Source of the DNA: Comamonas sp.
GTDB lineage: Bacteria; Pseudomonadota; Gammaproteobacteria; Burkholderiales; Burkholderiaceae_C
Direction: 5' to 3'
Assembly (NCBI GenBank): GCA_015478895.1
Contig: JADMKK010000021.1
Coordinates: 1 to 64,000 of the forward strand
DNA length: 64,000 bases
Shown here: one piece after another, positions 26,139-37,215 of the stretch
How the letters are laid out: each line of letters starts with the position of its first letter
How positions within the stretch are numbered: the first letter of the stretch is position 1
Made by a program: the position numbers and the translations under genes
The notes under the pieces: generated by a model
The model's database searches: none
Seen by the model: only the letters and a program-made list of their open reading frames with translations
What the model was told of the DNA's origin: nothing

Positions 26139-26573
26139 TCAGGCGCGCTTGCGAAAATTGAGCAAGCTACGCAGCGTCAGCAACGCACACAGCCAGTGCA
26201 GCACCATGAGTACCAGCACTTGCGCCATCAAAAGCAGCGATGCTGACTTCACCCACCACTGCGGCAAAACGCCATAGTTAAGCAGGATCGCCGTCACCAA
26301 GCCGCCCAGAACAAAAATAAGCAGAGCACCTTGCCCCCATGCTTCCTGGGTTTCCGCATGTTTTCGTTTGGAAAGCATGAGCAGGCCTAGGCAAGCTGCT
26401 ATGGAAATCCAAGTTTGCCATTGCGCAAGCTGCGCCAAATGGATGCGCAACTCGTGCCAATAGGGCACCGTGACAATCAGAACGGGGGCGGACAAGGTGC
26501 TCAAGCTGGCCGTCAAAAACCAGATGCTGGCCAAAGCCAGTGGCACTTTGATGGAAGCCTTGCCTTCAGCCAT
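26139..26573 (-). CDS. Four-helix membrane protein, DUF4149-like
   Basis: A 144-residue protein with four hydrophobic helices. The second-helix region AQWQTWISIAACLGLLMLS resembles the DUF4149 pattern, and the position right after greA is where a DUF4149 gene is common in Burkholderiales. Function is unknown. It starts 14 bases after greA and is probably co-transcribed with it. Similarity is partial, so the family name is tentative. Confidence 0.7.
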   Translation of the reverse strand: MAEGKASIKVPLALASIWFLTASLSTLSAPVLIVTVPYWHELRIHLAQLAQWQTWISIAACLGLLMLSKRKHAETQEAWGQGALLIFVLGGLVTAILLNYGVLPQWWVKSASLLLMAQVLVLMVLHWLCALLTLRSLLNFRKRA

Positions 26574-26587
26574 CCTGAACGCTGCTT

Positions 26588-27064
26588 TTAGACGTACTTG
26601 ACCGCGACGATTTCCAGACGGCGCTCACCACCGGGGGCAAACACCACAGCGGTGTCGCCCTCTTCCTTGCCAATCAAGGCACGGGCAATCGGGCTGGAAA
26701 TATTGACCAAACCCAGCTTGATATCGGCTTCGTCTTCGCCCACGATCTGGTAGGTGACAGCAGCGCCAGTGTCTTCATCTTCCAGCTCCACCGTCGCGCC
26801 AAATACCACGCGACCACCGGCATCTACGTCCGTGGGATCGATGATCTGGGCTGCAGACAGCTTGCTTTCGACTTCTTGAATACGGCCTTCGATAAAACCT
26901 TGACGGTCTTTGGCGGCTTCGTATTCGGCGTTTTCGCTCAAGTCACCTTGGGCGCGCGCTTCAGCAATCGCCTGGATGATGGCGGGGCGCTCGACGGTCT
27001 TGAGGTTGTGCAGCTCGGCCTTGAGTTTTTCCGAGCCACGCTTGGTAATTGGGATGGTTGCCAT
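26588..27064 (-). CDS. greA: Transcription elongation factor GreA
   Basis: A 158-residue cleavage factor that rescues backtracked RNA polymerase. The N-terminal coiled coil carries the catalytic acidic tip in [20 protein letters not shown] (family DLSENAEY motif), and the C-terminal domain ends with [21 protein letters not shown] 27064 has GGAGAAAC upstream; the longer in-frame extension reads Cys-rich noise. Next to carB, as in many Burkholderiales, but a hairpin lies between them. Confidence 0.97.
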   Translation of the reverse strand: MATIPITKRGSEKLKAELHNLKTVERPAIIQAIAEARAQGDLSENAEYEAAKDRQGFIEGRIQEVESKLSAAQIIDPTDVDAGGRVVFGATVELEDEDTGAAVTYQIVGEDEADIKLGLVNISSPIARALIGKEEGDTAVVFAPGGERRLEIVAVKYV

Positions 27065-27174
27065 GATTGTTTCTCCACATACGGCTGGGCGTACACGCGC
27101 ACTTTGCGCAGTTGCGCCACAGGGGCATGTCCAGAGTGCCACAACAACGTGGCTGTTTGGGACGCCCCAAAAGC

Positions 27175-27207
27175 AAACCGCCGCGCAGTGTGCCGCGCGG
27201 CGGTTTT
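27175..27207. terminator. Strong GC hairpin between carB and greA
   Basis: AAACCGCCGCGC pairs with GCGCGGCGGTTT around an 8-base loop. A short T tract follows on the plus strand and a mixed TTTGCTTTT tail on the minus strand. It probably ends or weakens carAB readthrough into greA. Confidence 0.65.
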
Positions 27208-27274
27208 CCTAGGTTTAGGGTGGATTATGCCGCTTTTAAGGCGGCATTCCTTGCGTAAAACCCGATGGTTTGGC

Positions 27275-30200
27275 TTAACTTGCCAGCATTGCGTGCAACT
27301 CTTGCACGGAATACACATCAAGGTTATTGCGCATGGCCTTCATACCTTCCACGGCCGCTTCCGCGCCGAAGATGGTGGTGAAGGTGGTCACACGTGCCAG
27401 CAAAGCGCTGGTACGGATCTGGCGCGAGTCGGCAATCGCGTTGCGGCGCTCTTCCACGGTGTTGATGACCAGGGCGATGTCGCCGTTCTTGATCATGTCC
27501 ACGATGTGGGGGCGGCCTTCGGTGACCTTGTTGACGGTTTGCGCTTGCAGGCCGGCTTCGGTCAACGCAGCCGCCGTGCCGCGCGTGGCGCAGAGGGTGT
27601 AACCCATGGCGGCCAATTCCTTGGCCACGGCCACGGCGCGCGCCTTGTCGTTGTTCTTCACGGACAGGAAAACCTTGCCCGACTCGGGCAGGTTCACACC
27701 TGCGCCCATCTGGCTCTTGACAAACGCTTCGCCAAAGGTTTTGCCCACGCCCATGACTTCACCGGTGGACTTCATCTCTGGGCCGAGGATAGTGTCCACA
27801 CCGGGGAACTTCACGAACGGGAACACGGCTTCCTTGACGCTGAAGTAAGGCGGTGTCACTTCCTTGGTCACACCTTGCGACGCCAGCGATTGCCCGGCCA
27901 TGCAGCGCGCTGCCACCTTGGCCAGTTGCACGCCGGTGGCCTTCGAAACAAAAGGCACGGTACGCGAAGCGCGGGGGTTGACTTCCAGCACGTAGATCAC
28001 GTCCTGACCGTCCACTTCCTTGATGGCGAACTGCACGTTCATCAGGCCCACCACGCTCAGGCCTTCGGCCATGGCAGCGGTCTGGCGCTTGATTTCGGCC
28101 ACAGTTTCGGCCTTCAGGTAGTAAGGCGGCAGCGAGCAGGCCGAGTCACCAGAGTGCACGCCCGCTTGTTCGATGTGTTCCATCACGCCGCCGATGTAGA
28201 CCGCGCCGGTGTGGTCGCGCACACAGTCCACATCGCACTCGATGGCGTTGGACAGGAAGTGGTCCAGCAGCACGGGGGAGTCATTGCTCACCTTGACCGC
28301 TTCGCGCATGTAGCGTTCCAGATCACGCTGCTCGTGCACGATTTCCATCGCGCGGCCGCCCAGCACGTAGGAAGGGCGCACCACCAGTGGGTAACCCAGC
28401 GCCGCTGCTTTTTCCAAAGCTTCAGGCTCGGTACGCGCAGTCGCGTTCGGTGGCTGACGCAGACCCAGCGTATGCAACATTTGCTGGAAGCGCTCACGGT
28501 CTTCAGCGGCGTCGATCATGTCAGGCGTCGTGCCGATGATCTTCACGCCTTCTGCTTCCAGACCCAAAGCCAGCTTCAACGGTGTCTGACCGCCGTACTG
28601 CACGATCACGCCTTCAGGCTGCTCAATGGCCACGATTTCCAGCACGTCTTCCAGCGTCAACGGCTCGAAGTACAGACGGTCAGAGGTGTCGTAGTCGGTC
28701 GAAACCGTTTCGGGGTTGCAGTTGACCATGATGGTTTCGTACCCGTCTTCGCGCATGGCCATGGCGGCGTGCACGCAGCAGTAGTCAAACTCGATACCCT
28801 GGCCAATGCGGTTCGGGCCACCGCCCAGCACCATGATCTTTTTCTTGTCGGTAGGCGCTGCTTCGCACTCTTCATCGTACGTGGAATACATGTACGCAGT
28901 GTTCGAGGCGAACTCAGCCGCGCAAGTGTCCACGCGCTTGAACACAGGGCGTACCTTCAAGGCCTTGCGCGCTTCACGTACGGCCTTGTCAGTGGTCTTG
29001 AGCAGCTTGGCCAAGCGGCGATCCGAGAAGCCCTTTTGCTTCAGGGCGCGCAGCGTGGCTTCGTCCAGCGAGGCCAGTGCATCGGCGCCCTTGGCTTCGG
29101 CCACTTGATCCAGCTCCAATTCGATCTTGATGATCTCTTCAATCTGCACCAGGAACCACTTGTCGATCTTGGTGATGTTGTGGACTTCGTCCAGCGTCCA
29201 GCCTGCAGCGAATGCATCGCCCACATACCAGATACGGTCAGGACCGGGCTCGCCCAGTTCCTTTTCCAGGATTTCACGGTCCTGGGTTTTTTCGTTCATG
29301 CCGTCCACGCCCACTTCCAGACCGCGCAGGGCTTTCTGGAACGATTCCTGGAAAGTGCGGCCCATGGCCATCACTTCACCCACCGACTTCATCTGGGTCG
29401 TCAGGCGGTTGTCGGCGGTTGGGAATTTCTCGAACGCAAAACGCGGGATCTTGGTGACCACGTAGTCAATCGAAGGCTCAAACGACGCAGGGGTTGTGCC
29501 GCCCGTGATGTCGTTCTTGAGTTCGTCCAGCGTAAAGCCCACAGCCAGCTTGGCTGCGATCTTGGCGATCGGAAAGCCGGTGGCCTTGGAAGCCAGCGCC
29601 GACGAGCGCGACACGCGCGGGTTCATCTCAATGACGATCATGCGACCGTCTACGGGGTTCACCGAGAACTGCACGTTGGAGCCGCCGGTGTCCACACCAA
29701 TTTCACGCAGCACTGCCAGCGAGGCATTGCGCATGATCTGGTATTCCTTGTCGGTCAACGTCTGGGCCGGGGCCACGGTGATGGAGTCACCTGTGTGCAC
29801 ACCCATGGGGTCCAGATTCTCAATGGAGCAGACGATGATGCAGTTGTCCGCGGTGTCGCGCACCACTTCCATCTCGTACTCTTTCCAGCCCAGCAGCGAT
29901 TCTTCGATCAAGAGTTCGTTGGTAGGCGAAGCTTCCAGACCGCGCTTGCAGATCGTTTCGAACTCTTCCGAGTTGTAGGCAATACCACCGCCCGTGCCGC
30001 CCAGCGTGAAGCTGGGGCGAATGACAGTGGGGAAGCCCATTTCCTTTTGCACAGCCCAGGCTTCGTCCATCGTGTGAGCGATGCCGGAGCGGGCAGAACC
30101 CAGACCAATCTTGGTCATGGCGTCCTTGAACTTCAGGCGGTCTTCGGCCTTGTCAATGGCTTCAGGCTTGGCGCCAATCAGCTCCACGTTGTACTTGTCC

Positions 30201-30523
30201 AGCACGCCATGCTTCCACAGGTCCAGCGCGCAGTTCAGCGCGGTCTGGCCACCCATGGTGGGCAAGATCGCATCAGGGCGCTCCTTGGCAATGATCTTTT
30301 CGACCGTTTGCCAGGTGATGGGCTCGATGTAGGTGACGTCGGCCGTGGCCGGGTCGGTCATGATCGTCGCGGGGTTGCTGTTGATCAAAATGACTTTGAA
30401 GCCCTCTTCGCGCAGGGCCTTGCAGGCTTGCACGCCGGAGTAGTCAAACTCACAGGCCTGGCCAATCACGATGGGGCCGGCGCCAATGATCAGGATGCTT
30501 TTGAGGTCGATGCGCTTTGGCAT
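27275..30523 (-). CDS. carB: Carbamoyl-phosphate synthase large subunit
   Basis: A 1082-residue enzyme making carbamoyl phosphate from bicarbonate, ammonia and two ATP, for arginine and pyrimidine synthesis. The two homologous ATP-grasp halves are clear: [22 protein letters not shown] near the start, and [20 protein letters not shown] about 570 residues in. Each has the [20 protein letters not shown] and [34 protein letters not shown] motifs. The C-terminal MGS-like allosteric domain begins near 945. Its start shares one base with the carA stop. Complete and normal in length. Confidence 0.98.
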   Translation of the reverse strand: MPKRIDLKSILIIGAGPIVIGQACEFDYSGVQACKALREEGFKVILINSNPATIMTDPATADVTYIEPITWQTVEKIIAKERPDAILPTMGGQTALNCALDLWKHGVLDKYNVELIGAKPEAIDKAEDRLKFKDAMTKIGLGSARSGIAHTMDEAWAVQKEMGFPTVIRPSFTLGGTGGGIAYNSEEFETICKRGLEASPTNELLIEESLLGWKEYEMEVVRDTADNCIIVCSIENLDPMGVHTGDSITVAPAQTLTDKEYQIMRNASLAVLREIGVDTGGSNVQFSVNPVDGRMIVIEMNPRVSRSSALASKATGFPIAKIAAKLAVGFTLDELKNDITGGTTPASFEPSIDYVVTKIPRFAFEKFPTADNRLTTQMKSVGEVMAMGRTFQESFQKALRGLEVGVDGMNEKTQDREILEKELGEPGPDRIWYVGDAFAAGWTLDEVHNITKIDKWFLVQIEEIIKIELELDQVAEAKGADALASLDEATLRALKQKGFSDRRLAKLLKTTDKAVREARKALKVRPVFKRVDTCAAEFASNTAYMYSTYDEECEAAPTDKKKIMVLGGGPNRIGQGIEFDYCCVHAAMAMREDGYETIMVNCNPETVSTDYDTSDRLYFEPLTLEDVLEIVAIEQPEGVIVQYGGQTPLKLALGLEAEGVKIIGTTPDMIDAAEDRERFQQMLHTLGLRQPPNATARTEPEALEKAAALGYPLVVRPSYVLGGRAMEIVHEQRDLERYMREAVKVSNDSPVLLDHFLSNAIECDVDCVRDHTGAVYIGGVMEHIEQAGVHSGDSACSLPPYYLKAETVAEIKRQTAAMAEGLSVVGLMNVQFAIKEVDGQDVIYVLEVNPRASRTVPFVSKATGVQLAKVAARCMAGQSLASQGVTKEVTPPYFSVKEAVFPFVKFPGVDTILGPEMKSTGEVMGVGKTFGEAFVKSQMGAGVNLPESGKVFLSVKNNDKARAVAVAKELAAMGYTLCATRGTAAALTEAGLQAQTVNKVTEGRPHIVDMIKNGDIALVINTVEERRNAIADSRQIRTSALLARVTTFTTIFGAEAAVEGMKAMRNNLDVYSVQELHAMLAS

Positions 30524-31686
30524 TATTTCTTCTCCATCAGCGCGGTGAAGCGGTCAAACAGGTAGGCAATATCATGGGGGCCGGGCGAAGCCTCGGGGTG
30601 GCCCTGGAAGCAGAAGGCGGGCACATCGGTGCGCTCCACCCCTTGCAGCGTGCCGTCAAACAGGCTGACGTGCGTGGCGCGCAAGTTGGCGGGCAAGGTG
30701 TCCATTTCGACCGCAAAACCGTGGTTCTGACTGGTGATGCTGACGCGGCCGGTGTCCAAGTCCTTCACAGGGTGGTTGGCACCGTGGTGGCTGTTTTGCA
30801 TCTTGAAGGTCTTGGCACCCGAGGCCAGCGCCATGATCTGGTGGCCCAGGCAAATACCAAACAACGGCACCTTGGCAGCCATGATGGCTTGCGCAGCGGC
30901 AATCGCGTAGTCGCAAGGCGCTGGGTCACCAGGGCCGTTGGACAGGAACACGCCATCGGGGTTCATGGCCAGCACGTCCTTGGCGGGCGTCTGGGCAGGC
31001 ACCACGGTGAGCTTGCAACCGCGTTCGGCCAGCATGCGCAGGATGTTGCTCTTGACACCGTAGTCATAGGCCACCACGTGGAACTTGGGGGCTGTTTGCT
31101 GGCCATAGCCTTCGCCCAGCTTCCACTCAGTTTCAGTCCACTCGTAAGACTTGGCCGTGGTCACTTCCTTGGCCAGGTCCAAGCCTTTCATCGCAGGTGC
31201 CGCTTTGGCAGCAGCCAGTGCTTCGTCAATGCGTGCTTGTGTCACTTCTTCGCCCGCAGCCAGCCCGACGATGGCACCGTTTTGCGCACCTTGGTCGCGC
31301 AGCAAACGGGTCAGCTTGCGGGTATCGACGTTGGCAATCGCAACGGTGTTGTTACGCACCAGGTATTGCGACAGGGTTTCGCTCTTGCGGAAGTTGCTGG
31401 CTAGCAAAGGCAGGTTTTTGATGATCAGGCCAGCAGCAAAAACTTTGTCCGCCTCAATATCTTCGACATTGACACCGTAGTTGCCAATGTGAGGATAAGT
31501 GAGCGTGACGATCTGCTGGCAATAGCTGGGATCCGTGAGGATTTCTTGATAGCCCGTCATCGCAGTGTTGAACACCACTTCACCGACGGTAGTGCCTTGC
31601 GCACCAATCGAATTGCCAACAAAGACCGTGCCGTCTGCGAGCGCCAAGATGGCGGATGGGAAGCTTCCCTGAAGAGACAAAAGCAC
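30523..31686 (-). CDS. carA: Carbamoyl-phosphate synthase small subunit
   Basis: A 387-residue class I glutamine amidotransferase subunit that feeds ammonia to CarB. Nucleophile Cys279 is in [10 protein letters not shown], and the His363/Glu365 pair is in [10 protein letters not shown]. The N-terminal CPSase domain shows [17 protein letters not shown]. Translation starts at GTG 31686, preceded by CCGGAGAA. Overlaps carB by one base, so the pair is tightly coupled. Confidence 0.97.
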   Translation of the reverse strand: MLLSLQGSFPSAILALADGTVFVGNSIGAQGTTVGEVVFNTAMTGYQEILTDPSYCQQIVTLTYPHIGNYGVNVEDIEADKVFAAGLIIKNLPLLASNFRKSETLSQYLVRNNTVAIANVDTRKLTRLLRDQGAQNGAIVGLAAGEEVTQARIDEALAAAKAAPAMKGLDLAKEVTTAKSYEWTETEWKLGEGYGQQTAPKFHVVAYDYGVKSNILRMLAERGCKLTVVPAQTPAKDVLAMNPDGVFLSNGPGDPAPCDYAIAAAQAIMAAKVPLFGICLGHQIMALASGAKTFKMQNSHHGANHPVKDLDTGRVSITSQNHGFAVEMDTLPANLRATHVSLFDGTLQGVERTDVPAFCFQGHPEASPGPHDIAYLFDRFTALMEKK

Positions 31687-31819
31687 TGGATTCTCCGGTT
31701 TTAAGTACGGTTACGCCCAGCGCAGCCGGGACGTAGCGTCACACGGCAAAAATGCTTGTCTGCAGAGGTGGCGAGGAAGCGTTCGCTAGGCGTAAGGAAA
31801 TAATGCTGAAAAGCCTCCC

Positions 31820-31825
31820 ATTATA
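31820..31825 (-). promoter_or_regulatory. Candidate -10 box for carAB
   Basis: A perfect TATAAT on the minus strand, preceded by GGA, lies 134 bases before the carA start. No good -35 element sits at 16-18 bases, so this would be an extended -10 or activator-dependent promoter. No ArgR or PyrR-type leader could be recognised. Confidence 0.35.
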
Positions 31826-31872
31826 TCCACCTTGAAAGCAAGCCCTTCTCAATCCCCCTGTGAGCAACTACT

Positions 31873-32643
31873 TCACTTCAGTGCCGAAAGCGCACTCGCG
31901 TGCAAACAGATAGCAGCTGCAGCGCCCACATTCAGCGACTCTTCTCCGCCAGGCTGGGCAATCCGAACGTGTTGCGCGGCCAAGGCCTCCACCGCCTCTC
32001 CAACGCCCTGGCCCTCATGTCCCATAGCCCAGGCACAAGGCCACGGCAAGCTGGTTTCATGAATCAAATCGCCTCGGTGGGAGCTGGTCACCAACAACGG
32101 CAAATTCAGTGCTGATAAGGTTTCAGGCTCTACGCCCTCTACCAAATGCAAAGCGAAATGCGCGCCCATACCGGCACGCAGTACCTTCTGACTCCACAGC
32201 GCCGCAGTCCCCTTCATGGCAATGACTTGCTGAAATCCGAAGGCCGAAGCCGAGCGCAAAATTGATCCAACATTGCCCGCATCTTGCACACGATCCAGCA
32301 CCACAGCTGCCGCGCCGGGCAATAGCTCCACATCAGCCGCCCAAGGCAGGATGTAGCCCATGCGCGCTGGAGACTCCAACCCACTGATATCGGCAAACAA
32401 GGCATCGTCTAACACTACGACTTTAGTAGCTACTTGTCCCCATTCCACGGGGGCTTGAGGCCAAAAAGACTTAGAAAACACTGCAATTTTAGGTTGCAGT
32501 CCGCGTGTCAGCGCTGCACGGCAAAGGTGATCGCCCTCTAACCAGACATAACCCAATTTGCGGTACATCCCGCTTTCTCGCGAAAGTCGACGAAGTTCTT
32601 TAACAAACGCGTTATCGCGCGAGCTGATTTCTGTGATGTTCAT
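31873..32643 (-). CDS. SpoU/TrmH-family RNA 2'-O-methyltransferase
   Basis: A 256-residue SPOUT methyltransferase. The three family motifs are present: [22 protein letters not shown] (motif 1), [10 protein letters not shown] (motif 2) and [18 protein letters not shown] (motif 3, the trefoil-knot SAM site). The N-terminal part ([13 protein letters not shown]) is a substrate-binding extension as in the TsnR/RlmB group. The exact rRNA or tRNA target is not determined. ATGA overlap with rnhB; it is the last gene of the long leftward train. Confidence 0.9.
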   Translation of the reverse strand: MNITEISSRDNAFVKELRRLSRESGMYRKLGYVWLEGDHLCRAALTRGLQPKIAVFSKSFWPQAPVEWGQVATKVVVLDDALFADISGLESPARMGYILPWAADVELLPGAAAVVLDRVQDAGNVGSILRSASAFGFQQVIAMKGTAALWSQKVLRAGMGAHFALHLVEGVEPETLSALNLPLLVTSSHRGDLIHETSLPWPCAWAMGHEGQGVGEAVEALAAQHVRIAQPGGEESLNVGAAAAICLHASALSALK

Positions 32644-33299
32644 GCCGTAGCGGCTGCAGCCTTTTGGGCTGCAAATCTGTGAATAACATGGGTCACCGGC
32701 GCAAAAGTGCGGCGGTGTTCGGGCGTCGCGCCCAATGTGTTGAGTGCTTGCAGGTGCGCAGCCGTGCCATAACCTTTGTGCGCTGCAAAACCGTAATCAG
32801 GATAAGCACGATCAAATGCTTCGCACCAGCGGTCGCGATGGACTTTGGCCAAGATGGAGGCAGCGGAAATGGCTTGCACCTTGGCATCGCCTTTGACAAT
32901 GGCTTCTGCATGCATTTCAAGCAAGGGAATGCGGTTGCCATCGACCTGAACCAAAGCAGGTTTAAGGCGCAGACCATTCACGGCACGCTGCATCGCCAAC
33001 ATCGTTGCTTGCAAGATGTTCAACCGATCGATTTCTTCGACGGAAGCCTCGGCTATCGAGAAGCACAAAGCCTTGGCACGGATCTCGTCAAACAACTTTT
33101 CGCGGCGCAGAGCTGTCAGCTTTTTTGAATCGGCCAAGCCTGCAATCGGATTGAGATCATCCAAGATGACGGCAGCAGCTACCACCGGGCCTGCGAGCGG
33201 GCCACGCCCTGCTTCATCAACCCCAGCAATCAAACCTGGTGCATGCCATTGCAGGCAAACTTGCTCAGGCTCAACGAGAGAGGACTTTTTGGATGGCAT
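32640..33299 (-). CDS. rnhB: Ribonuclease HII
   Basis: A 219-residue type 2 RNase H removing RNA from RNA-DNA hybrids and single ribonucleotides from DNA. The metal site begins with [33 protein letters not shown] and VDGNRIPLL follow, and [13 protein letters not shown] is the conserved C-terminal block. ATG 33299 (MPSKKSS) is chosen over a farther in-frame start. It overlaps the lpxB end by 29 bases. The lpxB-rnhB order is common in proteobacteria. Confidence 0.95.
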   Translation of the reverse strand: MPSKKSSLVEPEQVCLQWHAPGLIAGVDEAGRGPLAGPVVAAAVILDDLNPIAGLADSKKLTALRREKLFDEIRAKALCFSIAEASVEEIDRLNILQATMLAMQRAVNGLRLKPALVQVDGNRIPLLEMHAEAIVKGDAKVQAISAASILAKVHRDRWCEAFDRAYPDYGFAAHKGYGTAAHLQALNTLGATPEHRRTFAPVTHVIHRFAAQKAAAATA

Positions 33300-34440
33300 G
33301 GGCTGACAAGGAGGGAGTGTCTCTACGTAAGCTGTCGTGCAGCTCAGCAAAACGTTGTTCGATCACACGCACTTTGGCGCGTGCGTGTTCACTGTGATCC
33401 AGCCACTGCGCCACGGCATCAGCCAGCGCGCGTGGCGAGGCTTGATCTTGCAGCAGTTCTGGCACTACAAAGTCCGAACACAAAATATTGGGCAAGCCGA
33501 CCCATGGCTGCAATTGCTTGCGCTGCATGAGGCGGTAGCTAAAAGGGTGCATGTTGTACGAGACCACCATGGGGCGCTTGAACAAAGCGGCCTCCAAGGT
33601 GGCCGTACCGCTGGCAATCAAGGTGCAATCGCATGCAGCCAGCACATCGTGCGACTGTCCGGGAACAATTTGAAGCCAATCCGCTACGCCCAGCTCATGC
33701 GACAGAGCCATCAGCTTGTCGTGCAAGGCCGGCACCGCAGGCAGTACGACTTGCAGATCAGGAAATTCTTGCTTGAGCAGCGCCGCTGCTTGCATAAAAG
33801 GTTTGGCAATGTATTGCACTTCTGCACGGCGGCTGCCTGGCAACAGTGCAAGTACAGGACGCTCTTGGGAGAGACCCAAACGCGCACGCGCAGCTGCGCG
33901 GTCTGGCTCCATCGGAATGACTTGCGCCAAGGGGTGGCCGACATAAGTCGCAGCAATATCGTGCTGGGCAAGCAAATCTGGCTCAAACGGAAACAGGCAC
34001 AGCACATGATCGGCCGCCGCACGAATTTTGTTTACTCGCTCAGGCCGCCAAGCCCAAATGGACGGACACACAAAGTGCACGGTCTTGATACCTGCGGCAC
34101 GCAGGTCACGCTCCAACCCCAAATTGAAGTCCGGCGCATCAACACCGACAAACACGTCGGGAGGCGTTTGCAGTAGTTTGTTGCGCAACTGTTTGCGGAT
34201 GGAAACGATGTCCCACAAACGCATGAGCACTTCCAAGCTGTAGCCGTGCACGGCCAAGCGCTCGCTAGGCCACAAAGCATCAAAACCTCGTTGCGCCATA
34301 TGCAAGCCACCAATCCCTGAGCTACGCAGCTCAGGCCACTGATGTTGCAGCCCATCCAAAAGCAAACCGGCGAGTAAGTCTCCTGACGTCTCGCCGGCCA
34401 CCATGGCAACGCGGGGTTGCTGAATCTCTAAAGAAGACAT
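33271..34440 (-). CDS. lpxB: Lipid-A-disaccharide synthase
   Basis: A 389-residue inverting glycosyltransferase joining UDP-2,3-diacylglucosamine with lipid X to make the tetra-acyl disaccharide of lipid A. The N-terminal [13 protein letters not shown], the APDFNLG and [12 protein letters not shown] motifs and the later [11 protein letters not shown] are diagnostic. It is a peripheral membrane enzyme. It starts 4 bases after lpxA. ATG 34440 (MSSLEIQQ) is preferred to an in-frame TTG five codons upstream. Confidence 0.96.
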   Translation of the reverse strand: MSSLEIQQPRVAMVAGETSGDLLAGLLLDGLQHQWPELRSSGIGGLHMAQRGFDALWPSERLAVHGYSLEVLMRLWDIVSIRKQLRNKLLQTPPDVFVGVDAPDFNLGLERDLRAAGIKTVHFVCPSIWAWRPERVNKIRAAADHVLCLFPFEPDLLAQHDIAATYVGHPLAQVIPMEPDRAAARARLGLSQERPVLALLPGSRRAEVQYIAKPFMQAAALLKQEFPDLQVVLPAVPALHDKLMALSHELGVADWLQIVPGQSHDVLAACDCTLIASGTATLEAALFKRPMVVSYNMHPFSYRLMQRKQLQPWVGLPNILCSDFVVPELLQDQASPRALADAVAQWLDHSEHARAKVRVIEQRFAELHDSLRRDTPSLSAHAIQKVLSR

Positions 34441-34444
34441 GGAT

Positions 34445-35236
34445 TTATCGAGCAATACCCCGAGTAGAAGAAGCTAGAAAAGATTGCATCAGTGCGATAT
34501 CTTGTTGAGCCTGCGGAATCTCGCTGGACAATGCGCCTATCGCTTGCAGAGCAGCTTCCAGAGTCAGGCCTTGGCGGTACAACAACCGATGCATTTGCTT
34601 GACCGCTTTCAGTCGCTCTGGAGTAAAACCACGGCGACGCAAACCTTCAAGATTAAAACCACGCACAGCCAACGGATTGCCTTCAATCATCATGAAAGGC
34701 GGGACATCTTGCGCGACGCGGCTGGCAAAACCAGCCATAGCATGCGCGCCAATTTTGACAAACTGGTGCACACCGGTCAGACCACCCAAGATGACCCAGT
34801 CACCCAGACGTACGTGCCCTGCCAAAGTGGCGTTATTGGCCAAAATGGTGTGATTACCCACCGCACAGTCATGCGCAATGTGCACATAGGCCATGACCCA
34901 GTTGTCATTGCCTACACAAGTCATGCCTTCATCTTGGCTGGTGCCAGTATTGAAAGTGCAAAACTCGCGAATCGTGTTGCGATCCCCAATCACCAATTGC
35001 GTAGGCTCACCCGCATACTTTTTGTCCTGCGGTTGTGCTCCCAAAGAGGCGAACTGGAAGATGTAGTTATCCATGCCAATCGTCGTGCGTCCTTCAATCA
35101 CACAATGCGGGCCAACTTGTGTGCCCGCGCCAATCGTTACATGCTCGCCAATGATGCTGTAGGCCCCAACAGACACAGAAGGGTGCACTTGTGCACCCTC
35201 GTGAATGATGGCCGTTGGGTGAATTTTCCCGCTCAT
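34445..35236 (-). CDS. lpxA: UDP-N-acetylglucosamine O-acyltransferase
   Basis: A 263-residue enzyme for the first step of lipid A synthesis. It is built of hexapeptide repeats forming a left-handed beta-helix ([17 protein letters not shown] and onward), with the catalytic His in [13 protein letters not shown] and a helical C-terminus ([15 protein letters not shown]). Its ATG shares a base with the fabZ stop (TAATG). Confidence 0.97.
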   Translation of the reverse strand: MSGKIHPTAIIHEGAQVHPSVSVGAYSIIGEHVTIGAGTQVGPHCVIEGRTTIGMDNYIFQFASLGAQPQDKKYAGEPTQLVIGDRNTIREFCTFNTGTSQDEGMTCVGNDNWVMAYVHIAHDCAVGNHTILANNATLAGHVRLGDWVILGGLTGVHQFVKIGAHAMAGFASRVAQDVPPFMMIEGNPLAVRGFNLEGLRRRGFTPERLKAVKQMHRLLYRQGLTLEAALQAIGALSSEIPQAQQDIALMQSFLASSTRGIAR

Positions 35237-35688
35237 TACGCCTGCTTATCTGGACCCACGTAACGCATGGTGCACATCAGCTCAGCTTCACAAGCGACTT
35301 CGTCACCCACGCGTGCCACACCCTTGAACTTCCAGATACCACCACGTACACGGTCGATTGAAGCCTCCAAGATCAGCTGATCGCCAGGCTCTACAGGACG
35401 CTTAAAACGTGCGGAATCAATACCTACGAAGTAGTAGATATTGTTTTCATCGGGCACCTGCCCCATCGCATCAAATGCCAGCAAACCTGCAGCCTGGGCC
35501 AGCGCTTCCAGCATCAGCACTCCGGGCATGACAGGACGACCGGGGAAGTGACCTTGAAAAAATGGCTCGTTAAAAGTAACGTTTTTAACGGCACGAATGA
35601 GCTTGTTGCTCTCAAGTTCAATGACACGATCTACCAGCAAGAAGGGGTAGCGATGTGGCAGTTGCTTGAGAATTGCGTGAATATCCAT
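35236..35688 (-). CDS. fabZ: 3-Hydroxyacyl-ACP dehydratase FabZ
   Basis: A 150-residue hotdog-fold dehydratase of fatty acid elongation, which competes with LpxA/LpxD for hydroxyacyl-ACP. [11 protein letters not shown] is at the N-terminus; the catalytic His is in [13 protein letters not shown] and the catalytic Glu in [13 protein letters not shown] 35688 shares a base with the lpxD stop (TAATG). Longer in-frame starts read into lpxD and are rejected. Confidence 0.97.
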   Translation of the reverse strand: MDIHAILKQLPHRYPFLLVDRVIELESNKLIRAVKNVTFNEPFFQGHFPGRPVMPGVLMLEALAQAAGLLAFDAMGQVPDENNIYYFVGIDSARFKRPVEPGDQLILEASIDRVRGGIWKFKGVARVGDEVACEAELMCTMRYVGPDKQA

Positions 35689-36689
35689 TATGAATTTCCG
35701 TTGTTGCTGTGGTGCGCTTCCAGCGCCTTCTCCAGCTTTTTGATGCGCTCTCGGAGCGTATGCAATTGCTTTAAAGATGCAGCATTTTTTTCCCATTGCT
35801 CATTGGTCTGCAATGGAAAAATCCCAGTGTACAAGCCGGGCTGATGGATAGAACGCGTCACCATAGAGGTGGGCGATATGCTGGTTCCATCAGCAATGCT
35901 CAAGTGTCCCAAAATATTGGCCGCTCCTCCAATAGAGCAGCTACGACCAATGTGGGCGCTACCTGCAATGCCTGCGTTACCAGCAATTACAGAATGAGCC
36001 CCAACATGCACGTTATGTGCGATTTGGACAAGATTATCGATCTTCACGCCATCTTCAATGATCGTGTCGTCCAGTGCCCCCCTGTCAATACAGGTGTTAG
36101 CACCAATTTCAACATCATTTCCAATACGTACCCGACCCAGTTGCTCGATTTTGACCCAAGCATCGTTTTCATTCGCGAAACCAAAACCATCGGCCCCAAT
36201 GACAACTCCAGGGTGTAATAAACAACGCTCACCAATCTCACATTCATCTGCAATGGTAATGCGCGAGGTGAGCACTGTACCTGAGCCAATTTTGACTCCA
36301 GCGCCGATGACACATTGAGGCCCAACATAAGCGCTAGATGCTATTTCGGCGCTGGAGTCAATCACTGCAGAAGGATGAATTCCAGACGATGGACCGCCTT
36401 GCTGCTTCGATTTCCAAAACTGCGTCAACTTTGCAAAGTACACATAGGGGTTGGAAACAATGATGCAAGGACCACGAAGCTGGGCGGCTTCCCGCAGCGC
36501 CGGTGCTACAACGACACAGGCCGCCTTGGAGGCGGCCATCTGAGATACATATCGAGGGTTGCTGAGAAAACTGATTGACCGAAAGTCTGCCGTTTCCAAT
36601 GGAGATATCCGAGAAATTTCAGTTTCCCGACATCCTCCAACTAACTCCCCCCCTAAGACCTCAAGAATTTGTCCAATTTGAACAATCAC
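35688..36689 (-). CDS. lpxD: UDP-3-O-acylglucosamine N-acyltransferase
   Basis: A 333-residue acyltransferase for the third step of lipid A synthesis. An N-terminal uridine-binding domain (about 1-100) precedes hexapeptide repeats; the catalytic His lies in [19 protein letters not shown]. The C-terminal helix ([18 protein letters not shown]) matches the family's trimer helix. Translation starts at GTG 36689; AAGG lies upstream. It is AT-rich compared with lpxB and rnhB. Confidence 0.96.
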   Translation of the reverse strand: MIVQIGQILEVLGGELVGGCRETEISRISPLETADFRSISFLSNPRYVSQMAASKAACVVVAPALREAAQLRGPCIIVSNPYVYFAKLTQFWKSKQQGGPSSGIHPSAVIDSSAEIASSAYVGPQCVIGAGVKIGSGTVLTSRITIADECEIGERCLLHPGVVIGADGFGFANENDAWVKIEQLGRVRIGNDVEIGANTCIDRGALDDTIIEDGVKIDNLVQIAHNVHVGAHSVIAGNAGIAGSAHIGRSCSIGGAANILGHLSIADGTSISPTSMVTRSIHQPGLYTGIFPLQTNEQWEKNAASLKQLHTLRERIKKLEKALEAHHSNNGNS

Positions 36690-36705
36690 TCAAATGCCTT
36701 GGTAT

Positions 36706-37215
36706 TTATTTGCCAGACCCATTCAAAGCTTTGATAACTTTGTCTGTGATGTCATGTTTAGGATTAACGTAAACAGCTTCTTGCAAAATTACATCGTACT
36801 TCTCAGTCTCTGCAACTTGTTGCACTACTTTGTTCGCATTTTCCAAAACACGAGCTAACTCTTCGTTCTTACGAACGTTCAAATCTTCTTGAAACTCTCT
36901 GCTTTTGCGCTGGAAATCACGATCTTGATCTACCAAATCACGCTGCTTCGCAATACGTTGGCTTTCAGAAAGTGTTGGAGCATCTCGCTCAAAAGCATCA
37001 GAGGCACTTTTCAGGGATTTGCCAATAGCCATTAAATCGCGTTCTCTTTTTGAGAACTCTTGCTCCAATTTTCCTTGTGCAGCTTTTGCAGAGTTCGCTT
37101 CACGAAAGATTCGATCTGTATTTACAAAGCCTGCTTTGAACTCTTGCGCATACGCAGTAAGAGTCAGGCTACCCAGCAACGCAGAAACTGCCAGTGTACG
37201 AAACATGTTTTTCAT
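36706..37215 (-). CDS. skp: Periplasmic chaperone OmpH/Skp
   Basis: A 169-residue Skp-family chaperone for outer-membrane proteins. There is a signal peptide to about Ala23 (SLTLTAYAQ); the mature start FKAGFVNTDRIFREANSAKAA is typical, then a long charged coiled coil (about 45-135) forms the tentacle arms, ending with INPKHDITDKVIKAL-like VNPKHDITDKV. It shares a base with the bamA stop, and its position bamA-skp-lpxD is conserved. Confidence 0.95.
   Translation of the reverse strand: MKNMFRTLAVSALLGSLTLTAYAQEFKAGFVNTDRIFREANSAKAAQGKLEQEFSKRERDLMAIGKSLKSASDAFERDAPTLSESQRIAKQRDLVDQDRDFQRKSREFQEDLNVRKNEELARVLENANKVVQQVAETEKYDVILQEAVYVNPKHDITDKVIKALNGSGK

Noticed and set aside
26876-30565. A frame of over 1200 codons on the plus strand opposite carB
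   Set aside because: It is the mirror of carB third-position bias; it has no family motifs, is rich in His/Gly/Val repeats, and runs antisense across carB and greA.
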